This document shows positions 6,255 to 12,443 of a stretch of 12,443 bases of DNA, piece by piece. The stretch is from Planctomycetia bacterium (GTDB taxonomy: Bacteria; Planctomycetota; UBA11346). The notes under the pieces are model-generated. The model saw only the letters and a program-made list of their open reading frames with translations, made no database searches and was not told where the DNA came from. Where the stretch lies: NCBI GenBank assembly GCA_005801395.1, contig SYDV01000377.1, positions 1 to 12,443 of the forward strand, given 5' to 3'. Position 1 is the stretch's first letter. The number at the start of each line of letters is the position of its first letter. A program made the translations under genes and the position numbers.

Positions 6255-8375
6255 ATGCGTTTGATGTACGATTTACTTCCCCGAGTGTTTTCTTTGGTCG
6301 TAGTAGGAACGGTAAGTTTAACCGCCGCAGACACGCCTACCGTCATGTCACTTACCATTGGTGATGGGGCGCGTTTAATTAAACATTTTGATGCCAGCAT
6401 CTATGCAAAATTATGGAACGATCGTTCCATGGAAGCATTGCGACTAAAAACCAGTGACGCCCTGGGGAAAATTGAGAAAGATACCGGCATTAATCCACTT
6501 GATGTGATGAAGGCACTTCGTTCATTTAATTTCCAATTTACTGATTTAGTGAAAACGCCACCAGTGGCCAAAGATGCCGATCCGCTGGCTCCAGCGGAAA
6601 CGACAACAAAAACCACGACAGCTGGTTTTCTACAAGTTGATCTTGGTGAGTTTGCTCAACGGATCATGGAATTATCGTTGAAGACTCACGAGTCAGCAAC
6701 ACCCATGACCATTCCTGGTGCCGATGAAGCCATTAATGGCACCATCGGCACACAAGGTACAGATGCATTCACGCTCGCCCGTTATGGCTCGCGCTTAGTC
6801 ATGGGAATCAATCAAGATCAGCCACCATCACCGTATACGATTTCGACCGATGATGCTGATGTGGTATTCACGTTAAATTACAAATCACTATTAAACTCAA
6901 TTGCTAAACAGGAAACACAACCAGATCAAAAAGCTGTTTTTGATGCCCTAAAACAAATGGACAAGTTTTTAGGCCCGATTCATTGGGATATGACCATTCT
7001 GCCTGAAGGCATTCGTGAACGCATAAGTCAACAAACTTCGTATCCTGGATTAATCCCCGTTGATCGCAGCCTTTTTGCCCGTCTCCCAACCAATACGTAC
7101 ATGGCCGTGGCGTATGGATTTGATAGTGCCGTCTATTGGCAAGCATTTGAACCGATGCTTATTGATCTCCTGGCGGCGCAAGGCACGCCCATGACCAGCG
7201 CTCAATTTAAAACCCAAATTGAAAGCGTCATTACCCAATTTAACGTACCCATTACTTATGATGATATTAAAAGCGCAATCACCGGAACTATTTTAGCGTC
7301 TGTCTCTCCTGGCGCGCCATTTCCTTCTGTCACTATCGCCATTCCAAGATCAAAGGCACTGGATGCATTTATTGGCGTTGGTGCCAATTTACAGCAATTA
7401 ACTCTGCCTGAAGAAGGTAAAAGTGGACAAATCCGCTTACCCAACATCCCATTGCCTTTTACTATTATTTGCGATCAAAAATATTGGGTCATCAGCAGCG
7501 ATCCTAATGCTACCATGGCGTGGAATGCCACTGACGGAGGATGGTCAACGAGCACCGCCGTCAAAACGGCTTTTGAACAAGCACCGCCTCATTCTGCTAT
7601 TTTAGGAGCCAGCGACACACCAACGGTTCTGCGTGCTGCCGGAGGATTCCTGCCATTTGTTCCCTTTAACGACCCGAAAGATAAACAATTAGCCACTGTT
7701 TTATTAGCTCGCGCAGCAGGCGCAGCAACTACGGGGTATATTTTCGGATTCTCATCAAAAGACCAATGGTCCATGGAAGCGCGTGGAATTATGGGTTTTG
7801 GCGCCATGCCTATTATTGCTGCAGTTGCCATTCCCACATTATTGCAATCGCGTCAAACTGCGAATGACGCTGCTGTGGTTGCTAGTTTGAAATCAGGCGT
7901 CTTTCCTGCGCAAATTCAATTCCAAGGTGGCGGCTATGTCGATCAAAACCAAGATGGAATTGGTGAGTTCGGTTTCTTCAATGAATTATCTGGTGGCCCA
8001 TTAGATCATCGCGCGGATAGTGTGCGTTTAAATTTATTACCCATGACATGGAATGCTCCTTATCCCACCATTCACGGTTATACCTTTGCTTGCTGGTTAC
8101 CGGATGGAGCTGATGGCGCCATTGGCGCAAAAGAAGGACCGCGAACCTCTAATTCCGTCGCTGGGGCGGCACAGCATAAAAACTTCGTGGTCTATGCTTG
8201 GCCTACCGATCCAACCCAACGCAAGACCGTCTATGCACTCAGTAGTAGCGGCATGATTTATTATAAATCTGCCGATGAAGTTGAATTGTCAGAAACTGGC
8301 CCCGCCTGGAACGCTTTATTTGATGCAAAAGGTTGGGACTCCCCCGCGACTTGGACGCCCTACAAAAAGAAATAA
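6255..8375 (+). CDS. Large secreted protein with a C-terminal pilin-like module
   Basis: A 706-residue protein with a Sec signal peptide (basic start, hydrophobic SLVVVGTVSL, cleavage probably after LTAA near residue 25). Residues about 30-500 form a long mixed alpha/beta region that I cannot assign. From about residue 513 the sequence changes character: MGFGAMPIIAAVAIPTLLQ (513-531), then SRQTANDAAVVASLK, QNQDGIGEFGFF (564-575) and later NFVVYAWPTD and KTVYALSSSGMIYY. These resemble the inner half of a type IV pilin N-terminal helix (…AIPNLLRARMSANEASAVASL…) and the C-terminal domain of pilin-like proteins seen in PVC bacteria. The prepilin peptidase site is missing, so this is not itself a processed pilin. 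The start is supported by AAAGGA five bases upstream. A lipoprotein gene follows eight bases later. Function unknown; surface or periplasmic location likely. Confidence 0.82.
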   Translation: MRLMYDLLPRVFSLVVVGTVSLTAADTPTVMSLTIGDGARLIKHFDASIYAKLWNDRSMEALRLKTSDALGKIEKDTGINPLDVMKALRSFNFQFTDLVKTPPVAKDADPLAPAETTTKTTTAGFLQVDLGEFAQRIMELSLKTHESATPMTIPGADEAINGTIGTQGTDAFTLARYGSRLVMGINQDQPPSPYTISTDDADVVFTLNYKSLLNSIAKQETQPDQKAVFDALKQMDKFLGPIHWDMTILPEGIRERISQQTSYPGLIPVDRSLFARLPTNTYMAVAYGFDSAVYWQAFEPMLIDLLAAQGTPMTSAQFKTQIESVITQFNVPITYDDIKSAITGTILASVSPGAPFPSVTIAIPRSKALDAFIGVGANLQQLTLPEEGKSGQIRLPNIPLPFTIICDQKYWVISSDPNATMAWNATDGGWSTSTAVKTAFEQAPPHSAILGASDTPTVLRAAGGFLPFVPFNDPKDKQLATVLLARAAGAATTGYIFGFSSKDQWSMEARGIMGFGAMPIIAAVAIPTLLQSRQTANDAAVVASLKSGVFPAQIQFQGGGYVDQNQDGIGEFGFFNELSGGPLDHRADSVRLNLLPMTWNAPYPTIHGYTFACWLPDGADGAIGAKEGPRTSNSVAGAAQHKNFVVYAWPTDPTQRKTVYALSSSGMIYYKSADEVELSETGPAWNALFDAKGWDSPATWTPYKKK

Positions 8376-8383
8376 TATCACCC

Positions 8384-8923
8384 ATGATTAAATATTATTC
8401 TATTTCGCTTATGATTTCTCTTTTGATGATCAGCTTATTAAGCAGCTGCGGCGAACCACGACGTTACGGCGATGTTGGAGGAGTTGATGTCACGCTCACC
8501 ATAGAGGTTGATCGCGCTTTTTTCAAAAATATGGAAAATCGTCAAGGACGCCCCAGCGCAGGTGCTGGAGTAGGATTTAGTTCTGGAGGCGCTTCCGGCG
8601 TTGGCGTTGGCGTTGGTTTATCATTTTCTTCGACGCAGGTTTACCTAGTTGGCGGTGATGCCGTCGGACAATCCAATGTCTTTCGCAAAGAATTAAAATG
8701 GGGCAGCAATACGATGGTCGTTCCATTAACTCCAGGTCGGGTGCTGCATTTGACCGCCATTGCTGAAGGTGGCCGTCGCGGATGGGAAGCGCTGGGCACG
8801 GTAACGATTCCCGCTGAATCCCCGGCTTTTCAAGTCGTCCTTACAGCTGACGGAGCAAAAATCGCCTCCACGACCCTGGCTCCAACGACCACGCCAGCTC
8901 CTACGACACCAGCAACACCCTAA
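8384..8923 (+). CDS. Glycine-rich lipoprotein of unknown function
   Basis: A 179-residue predicted lipoprotein: basic residue, hydrophobic MISLLMISLL and a lipobox-like LSSC with Cys22. The start at 8384 is chosen because it gives a normal lipoprotein signal; an earlier in-frame ATG (8333) lies inside the preceding gene and would add a polar extension. After a strand DVTLTIEVDRAFF comes a glycine-rich stretch (about 60-78, with GVGVGVG), then VYLVGGDA, a region with LKWGSNTMVVPLTPGRVLHL and RRGWEALGTVTIP, and a Thr/Pro-rich end (TTTPAPTTPATP) of low complexity. The body looks like an all-beta domain. It follows the pilin-like secreted protein by eight bases with a weak ribosome site, so the two are probably co-expressed and may act together at the cell surface. 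No family recognised. Confidence 0.78.
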   Translation: MIKYYSISLMISLLMISLLSSCGEPRRYGDVGGVDVTLTIEVDRAFFKNMENRQGRPSAGAGVGFSSGGASGVGVGVGLSFSSTQVYLVGGDAVGQSNVFRKELKWGSNTMVVPLTPGRVLHLTAIAEGGRRGWEALGTVTIPAESPAFQVVLTADGAKIASTTLAPTTTPAPTTPATP

Positions 8924-9008
8924 CGCCTGAGCTTCTGCTGGCTGCTAATTGCACCAATGCCAAGAAGCCGTAATTCTGCGCCCCCACGTTATTCATGGCG
9001 CTCGCCCT

Positions 9009-9038
9009 TGCGTCAGCGTGCGCCACAGGTGCGTCAGC
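9009..9038 (+). repeat. Helically phased direct repeats upstream of trmB
   Basis: TGCGTCAGC occurs twice exactly 21 bases apart (9009-9017 and 9030-9038), with a partial copy TGCGCCA between them (from 9019). The spacing of 10-11 bases puts all copies on one face of the helix. They lie 53-82 bases before the trmB start; a binding site is possible but unproven. Confidence 0.4.
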
Positions 9039-9090
9039 CGACAACGGCAAATGTCCATTGTGAATCGATCAACCGTTTAGTGAGTGTCTT

Positions 9091-9801
9091 ATGGTATCTA
9101 CTGGCATGCGTCGTTATCGGGTTCGTACGACAACCCAAGCCAGTTTGGTCGGAGATCTCGGTAAAACCGTGCTTGATCCCCTCGCGTTATTTGGCCGCAC
9201 CGCACCGCTGCGCTTAGAAATTGGCTTCGGCCATGGTGAATTTATTTCGCAAATGGCCGAAGCGCACCCCGATGAAGATTTTATTGGCGTCGAATATGAT
9301 CGCCTACGAGTGACTAAAACCGCTCACAAATGTAATAAAGTCGGGGTCAACAATGTGCGCTTGTACAGCGGTGAAGCCCATACATTTGTCCGCGATCGTT
9401 TACCTACCGCAGCATTTCATCGTGCCTACGTGCTATTCCCAGATCCGTGGCCTAAACCAAGTCATCGGCGACGACGCTTAATGAATCGAGCATTTTTACT
9501 CGATCTCAGTCATGCAATTGCACCGAGGGGTCGATTAATTATCGCTTCAGACACGCACAATTACGCATTCCAAGCACTTTCGAACCTCACCACCTTGACC
9601 GGTTTGTGGCGTAATTGTTATCCCAATGGCTATCGCTTTGAGATTCCCACGCGCTTTCCCACAGTGTTTGAACGCCATAAAAAATCTGAGGGATGCACGA
9701 TTTGCTACTTAATGATGGAGCGAACTGACGTCCCCGCACCGACTCGGGCACCGTGGCCCATTGTCGCGAACCTCGGTGAGACCTCCGCCGATCAAACCTA
9801 A
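9091..9801 (+). CDS. trmB: tRNA (guanine-N7-)-methyltransferase TrmB
   Basis: A 236-residue cytoplasmic enzyme that uses S-adenosylmethionine to make 7-methylguanosine at position 46 in the variable loop of tRNAs. The Rossmann SAM-binding motif is LEIGFGHGEF (42-51), followed by an acidic strand end FIGVEYD. The family signature PDPWPK occupies residues 117-122, followed by the basic SHRRRRLMN. The expected C-terminal element is present (TVFERHKKSEGCTICYLMM). Length matches the family, although the N-terminal arm before the SAM motif is short. An in-frame TGA at 9061 excludes an earlier start; ATG at 9091 or 9106 are both possible, neither with a strong ribosome site. It stands 167 bases after the lipoprotein and 56 before the next gene, so it may lead its own transcript. 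Confidence 0.95.
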   Translation: MVSTGMRRYRVRTTTQASLVGDLGKTVLDPLALFGRTAPLRLEIGFGHGEFISQMAEAHPDEDFIGVEYDRLRVTKTAHKCNKVGVNNVRLYSGEAHTFVRDRLPTAAFHRAYVLFPDPWPKPSHRRRRLMNRAFLLDLSHAIAPRGRLIIASDTHNYAFQALSNLTTLTGLWRNCYPNGYRFEIPTRFPTVFERHKKSEGCTICYLMMERTDVPAPTRAPWPIVANLGETSADQT

Positions 9802-9818
9802 TAACCTTTCTGTCATTC

Positions 9819-9847
9819 TGTTCTGATCAGCAAAGCTGAATCAGACA
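9819..9847 (+). other. Hairpin between trmB and the next gene
   Basis: CTGATCAGC (9823-9831) pairs with GCTGAATCAG (9835-9844) around an AAA loop with one bulged A; TGT and ACA extend the stem past another bulge. No T run follows, so it is a poor terminator, but it could stabilise or separate the messages of the two genes. Confidence 0.45.
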
Positions 9848-9857
9848 CGCTCTTGCG

Positions 9858-10973
9858 ATGAGTTGCCGCTTTCTAGCATCTTTTGGCATGCATCATACGT
9901 CCGCTCGCACGGCCATTACTCAGCTGCTCGCCACCAAAGGCTTCGGCGAACGAGGATTAGCGCTGGTGCTGGCTGCCGCTTGTGGGGATGCCGAAATTAA
10001 TGCCGTCACCCTTCGACAGCGCGCGTTAGAAATGGCCAGCGCTATGCCTGCACAGCACGTCACCAGTTATGTTGGTGAATTGCTGTACGCTCCGATTCCC
10101 AAAGATGAAACCGAATTATGTCGACAATTATGTCCCGCCACTATTGACCTGGCCAAAAATATTGGATTACAACTCGCCTGCTTAGCTGGCCTCGTCACAT
10201 TATGGCCACATGTCAGTAGCAGTGAACGCGCACTGATGCGCCAACGATACCTTGATGGACTGATGAGCGATCAAGCATCAAGTGACATGCATTTACCTTC
10301 TGCACAATTAACTGCCTGGCAACGCGACTTACCAACCGCCAAAAGTGAACCAAATGCTAGCGTAGCAACGCTTAAAGGACTGCTCAACGAAACGACACCG
10401 AAAGATGCGTATCGCATCATGTCGGATCACCTTGGCCTTAATGCCAATCTTGCGACGTTAAGTTGGGTTTTGGGTTCACTCGCCGTACAAGTACGCTTAC
10501 GTTTCCATGATCCCAACCGCTATTTGTTGCATATTATTTTAGGCACCGTCGCCTGTGAGCGATTAAGTCATGTCGCTCCTCCTGAATATATCGCCACACT
10601 CATTACTCAAATAGGTCACCAATTATGGTGGTGCCGTCATGAAGCTGGCCTACAGCCCATTCGCACCTGTATTGATCATGACCTTCAAGATTTTCACCAA
10701 GCCATCGCCAGCGGCAACTTGACCTCCGCCCAGCGCGCTTCGCGCACGTTAGGCCAACAACCTGAACAATTTTGGACTGAAGCTTGGAAAATGGTCGCTG
10801 AGCGCATCGCCGCTAAAGATCCGAATTGGCATGTAGCATTAGAATTAGTCTTAGTCACCGCTTGGCGCACGGATACGGATGTCGTCTCTCCAGATGATGC
10901 CGCCGCCGTCGGCACCGTTATGGCTGATTTGGCCTATCGTGAAAAAAATACACCGGAAATGATTACGCATTAA
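9858..10973 (+). CDS. Helical protein of unknown function
   Basis: A 371-residue protein that I do not recognise. There is no signal peptide and no clear membrane helix, so it is probably cytoplasmic. Predicted structure is almost entirely helical, with alanine- and leucine-rich segments such as GLALVLAAACGD, LAKNIGLQLACLAGLVTL and LATLSWVLGSLAVQVRL. Histidines cluster in the C-terminal half (RYLLHIILGTVACERLSHV, IGHQLWWCRHEAG, IDHDLQDFH), which could form a metal or cofactor site; this is only a pattern. The ATG at 9858 lacks a clear ribosome site; an ATG ten codons later is an alternative. It lies 56 bases after trmB in the same direction and may share its transcript. Codon use resembles its neighbours. 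Confidence 0.75.
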   Translation: MSCRFLASFGMHHTSARTAITQLLATKGFGERGLALVLAAACGDAEINAVTLRQRALEMASAMPAQHVTSYVGELLYAPIPKDETELCRQLCPATIDLAKNIGLQLACLAGLVTLWPHVSSSERALMRQRYLDGLMSDQASSDMHLPSAQLTAWQRDLPTAKSEPNASVATLKGLLNETTPKDAYRIMSDHLGLNANLATLSWVLGSLAVQVRLRFHDPNRYLLHIILGTVACERLSHVAPPEYIATLITQIGHQLWWCRHEAGLQPIRTCIDHDLQDFHQAIASGNLTSAQRASRTLGQQPEQFWTEAWKMVAERIAAKDPNWHVALELVLVTAWRTDTDVVSPDDAAAVGTVMADLAYREKNTPEMITH

Positions 10974-11004
10974 TTCCTCTGAATGATAAATTAAAATAAT
11001 TTAC

Positions 11005-11028
11005 GTCGTCATGGTCGACCATGACGAC
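11005..11028. promoter_or_regulatory. 24-bp perfect palindrome, candidate distal operator
   Basis: GTCGTCATGGTC is followed directly by its exact reverse complement GACCATGACGAC. The outer signature TCGT-N14-ACGA is shared with the second palindrome 87 bases downstream. It lies between the unknown helical gene and the ArsR-methyltransferase gene. No T run follows, so an operator is likelier than a terminator. Confidence 0.6.
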
Positions 11029-11091
11029 TCCCCAGAGCGCGTATCGTTTTTGTTCTCCCCCAACTGACAACGCCCTGGGATAGGTCCTTGC

Positions 11092-11115
11092 ATCGTTCCA
11101 TCACGATGGAACGAT
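11092..11115. promoter_or_regulatory. 24-base inverted repeat abutting the regulator start, candidate operator
   Basis: Perfect 10-bp arms ATCGTTCCAT (11092-11101) and ATGGAACGAT (11106-11115) flank CACG. The second arm ends at the base before the ATG of the ArsR-methyltransferase gene. It shares TCGT-N14-ACGA with the palindrome at 11005-11028. As RNA it would also form a hairpin holding the GGA that could serve as ribosome site. Confidence 0.6.
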
Positions 11116-12036
11116 ATGACTATGGCCATCGGTGATCATTTACGCTTATTAGCCGACGAAACTCGCTTAAGGGTCTTACACCTGTTGGCTGAGGAACCCC
11201 TGACCGTCGCCGAATTACAAGACGTTTTGGAGTTGGGACAAAGCTCGATCAGTGGTCATCTCGCTAAGCTCAAGCAAGCCGGAATGACCCACGATGTGCC
11301 CGAAGGCAGCGCGCGACGTTACCGCCTGCGTGATGATTTAGACGGCTCGTTAAAATCTGCGTGGCTCGCTGTGCGCACACTCTCGGCTAACGAAGCGCAA
11401 ACCCAAACTGACCACGAACGTTTAGTTGCCCTGCGCCAACGTCGCGGCAGCTCTTGGGTTGATCGTGTCGCTGGTAGCCTGCACCGCGAATACGCGCCTG
11501 GGCGAACCTGGGAAAGTTTATGCCATGGTTTTATTCGCCTCACCCATTTTGGTCGCTGCGTTGATGTTGGCGCCGGTGATGGAGCGATGACGGAATTAAT
11601 TGCCCCGCAAGCGACTGAGATGACCTGCGTCGATCCATCCAGCGCCATGTTGGCTGCCGCACGCGCACGCGTGGCCACTTTACAATTAGCCAATGTCCAT
11701 TTCGTTGAAGGCAGCGGAGAAAAATTACCTCTACCGAATTCGAGCGCAGACACCGTATTATTTCTGCAAAGCTTGCAGTACATGAACGATCCCGAACGCG
11801 CGCTTGGTGAAGCCATTCGCATTCTCGCTCCTGGTGGAACCCTCTTAGTGGTGACGTTAGCAAAGCATACCTCAGTCGAAGCGGATGCATTCGGCCACCA
11901 GCACCGCGGATTCACTCCAAATCAGCTTAAACACTGGACTCGCACGTTGTATCAACATCACACCGATGAATTGCCACGCGAAACGCGTTCACCTCATTTT
12001 CAGACCATCATTTTATCGGCAAAAAAAAGCTCATGA
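11116..12036 (+). CDS. ArsR-family regulator fused to a SAM-dependent methyltransferase domain
   Basis: A 306-residue two-domain protein. Residues about 4-75 form an ArsR-type winged helix: LRLLADETRLRVLHLL, VAELQDVLELGQSSISGH with recognition helix SSISGHLAKLKQAG, and a wing ending ARRYRL. Residues about 120-300 are a class I methyltransferase fold: motif I VDVGAGDGAM (149-158), VDPSSAMLAAAR, LPLPNSSADTVLF and APGGTLLVV. The paired cysteines of arsenic- or metal-sensing ArsR proteins are missing from the DNA-binding domain. Fusions of this kind are known beside methionine-cycle genes, where ArsR-type regulators such as SahR respond to S-adenosylhomocysteine; the methyltransferase fold may therefore serve as a SAM/SAH sensor. 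The overlap (ATGA) with a MetH-type gene supports that role. Two palindromes upstream suggest autoregulation. ATG at 11122 is an alternative start. Confidence 0.93.
   Translation: MTMAIGDHLRLLADETRLRVLHLLAEEPLTVAELQDVLELGQSSISGHLAKLKQAGMTHDVPEGSARRYRLRDDLDGSLKSAWLAVRTLSANEAQTQTDHERLVALRQRRGSSWVDRVAGSLHREYAPGRTWESLCHGFIRLTHFGRCVDVGAGDGAMTELIAPQATEMTCVDPSSAMLAAARARVATLQLANVHFVEGSGEKLPLPNSSADTVLFLQSLQYMNDPERALGEAIRILAPGGTLLVVTLAKHTSVEADAFGHQHRGFTPNQLKHWTRTLYQHHTDELPRETRSPHFQTIILSAKKSS
12021..12028 (+). other. A8 run, possible -1 frameshift site
   Basis: Eight As in the zero frame GCA AAA AAA AGC, four codons before the stop of the ArsR-methyltransferase gene. metH lies in the -1 frame, so a one-base slip back would read AAG CTC ATG and continue into metH. 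No close downstream stimulatory hairpin is seen. Confidence 0.3.
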
Positions 12037-12443
12037 CAAACACGACTCACGGAACAACTGGCCACCTTTGCGACCACCTTTGTCCACACCATGGCGGTGT
12101 GCCCAAGGTTGATCCGCGTTCGGTCTCGGGACATCTCGGTTATCGTCGCGATGAACGGGCAAAGAAATTCCCTTTTCTCGCCGCGCTGCGTGATCGGGTT
12201 TTGATTTATGATGGTGGGTTTGGTACTGAACTATTTAAATTTGATCTTGGTCCGAGCGATCTCGGAACGGGAAAACAAGATGGCTGCGTAGAACTCATTC
12301 ACCGAACACGTCCAGAAATAGCGCCCGCCATTCATCGCAAGTATTTCGCAGCTGGCGCTGATGTGGTGGAAACCCATTCGTTTAATGCCCAGCCACATTC
12401 ACTTAGCGAATTCGGCATTGCCGAACAAGCAGAAGAACTATCC
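12033..12443 (+). CDS. metH: MetH-type homocysteine S-methyltransferase (5' part, runs off the window)
   Basis: The first 137 codons of a gene continuing past the window. From about residue 52 it matches the homocysteine-binding (S-methyl-transferase, PF02574) domain: LIYDGGFGTELF, then GCVELIHRTRPEIAPAIH, YFAAGADVVETHSFNA and QPHSLSEFG. This domain passes a methyl group from methylcobalamin (in MetH) or betaine-type donors to homocysteine to make methionine; the zinc cysteines lie beyond the edge. The layout favours MetH, but a single-domain enzyme cannot be excluded. Ahead of the domain is a 50-residue extension with a Cys/His cluster (HLCDHLCPHH, residues 11-20), not typical of MetH. The ATG overlaps the regulator stop (ATGA), with no strong ribosome site, so translation is probably coupled. 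Confidence 0.85.
   Translation, partial: MTNTTHGTTGHLCDHLCPHHGGVPKVDPRSVSGHLGYRRDERAKKFPFLAALRDRVLIYDGGFGTELFKFDLGPSDLGTGKQDGCVELIHRTRPEIAPAIHRKYFAAGADVVETHSFNAQPHSLSEFGIAEQAEELS
12062..12082 (+). repeat. 12-base tandem duplication in the metH leader
   Basis: CCACCTTTG occurs twice with a 12-base period (12062-12070 and 12074-12082). It encodes HLC-D-HLC and so creates the paired cysteines of the N-terminal Cys/His cluster. Confidence 0.75.

Noticed and set aside
8957..9217. An 86-codon plus-strand reading frame between the lipoprotein and trmB
   Set aside because: It overlaps the start of trmB out of frame by more than 120 bases, and its product is basic and without family resemblance. The trmB assignment is secure, so this frame is probably chance.
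11005..11028. The 24-base palindrome as a terminator of the preceding gene
   Set aside because: No T run follows (the next bases are TCCCC), and a perfect palindrome with no loop matches an operator better, especially given the second similar site.
10974..11115. A SAM or SAH riboswitch in the leader of the regulator-metH unit
   Set aside because: The leader's structure consists of two simple inverted repeats; I could not find the multi-helix junction or conserved cores of known SAM/SAH riboswitch classes.
11116..11340. The ArsR domain as an arsenic or metal sensor
   Set aside because: No paired cysteines or CxC motif are present in the DNA-binding domain, there are no resistance genes nearby, and the neighbour is metH.
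11319..11915. A 198-codon minus-strand frame opposite the ArsR-methyltransferase gene
   Set aside because: The plus strand carries a clear two-domain protein with recognisable motifs; the antisense product is Arg/Ser-rich and looks like a shadow.

Overview
The window reads as chromosomal DNA of a diderm (Gram-negative-type) bacterium with roughly balanced base composition. Three predicted lipoproteins with lipoboxes, a homologue of the penicillin-binding-protein activator LpoB and several secreted or membrane proteins support an outer membrane and a periplasm. A large secreted protein carrying a pilin-like tail with a 'DQNQDGIGEFGFF' stretch resembles proteins common in the Planctomycetota/Lentisphaerota/Verrucomicrobiota (PVC) assemblage, so a PVC bacterium is my best guess, at low confidence. 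No phage, transposon, integrase or CRISPR array is visible.

Layout. Positions 1-138 hold nothing I can interpret. A tRNA-His gene with its own promoter and terminator lies on the minus strand (139-312). Diverging from it, a COG3014-type lipoprotein (390-2228) and an LpoB-like lipoprotein (2262-2879) form a two-gene unit closed by a strong hairpin terminator at 2902-2934. After a 210-base leader with several hairpins comes a tight four-gene operon (3144-5669): a secreted protein of unknown function, an ECF sigma factor, a small two-helix membrane protein that may be its anti-sigma factor, and a four-helix membrane protein. A small DUF4190-like membrane protein (5766-6089, minus) converges on it. 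Divergent from that gene, a 706-residue secreted protein with a C-terminal pilin-like module (6255-8375) is followed 8 bases later by a glycine-rich lipoprotein (8384-8923). trmB (tRNA m7G46 methyltransferase, 9091-9801) and an unrecognised helical protein (9858-10973) come next.

The right end holds a probable methionine/SAM-cycle control unit. An ArsR-type DNA-binding domain fused to a SAM-dependent methyltransferase domain (11116-12036) overlaps, by ATGA, the start of a MetH-type homocysteine methyltransferase gene (12033 to the window edge). Two 24-base palindromes with the same outer signature (TCGT-N14-ACGA) lie upstream of the regulator, the second ending at the base before its ATG; they are good candidates for autoregulatory operators. 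The metH product begins with an unusual Cys/His-rich leader partly built from a 12-base tandem duplication. An A8 run just before the overlap would permit a -1 frameshift that fuses regulator and enzyme.

Working together: the left half is dominated by cell-envelope functions (PBP activation, extracytoplasmic signalling, secreted and anchored proteins), the right half by tRNA modification and one-carbon/SAM metabolism. The family assignments for tRNA-His, LpoB, ECF sigma, TrmB, ArsR-methyltransferase and MetH are solid; functions for the remaining secreted and membrane proteins are unknown.
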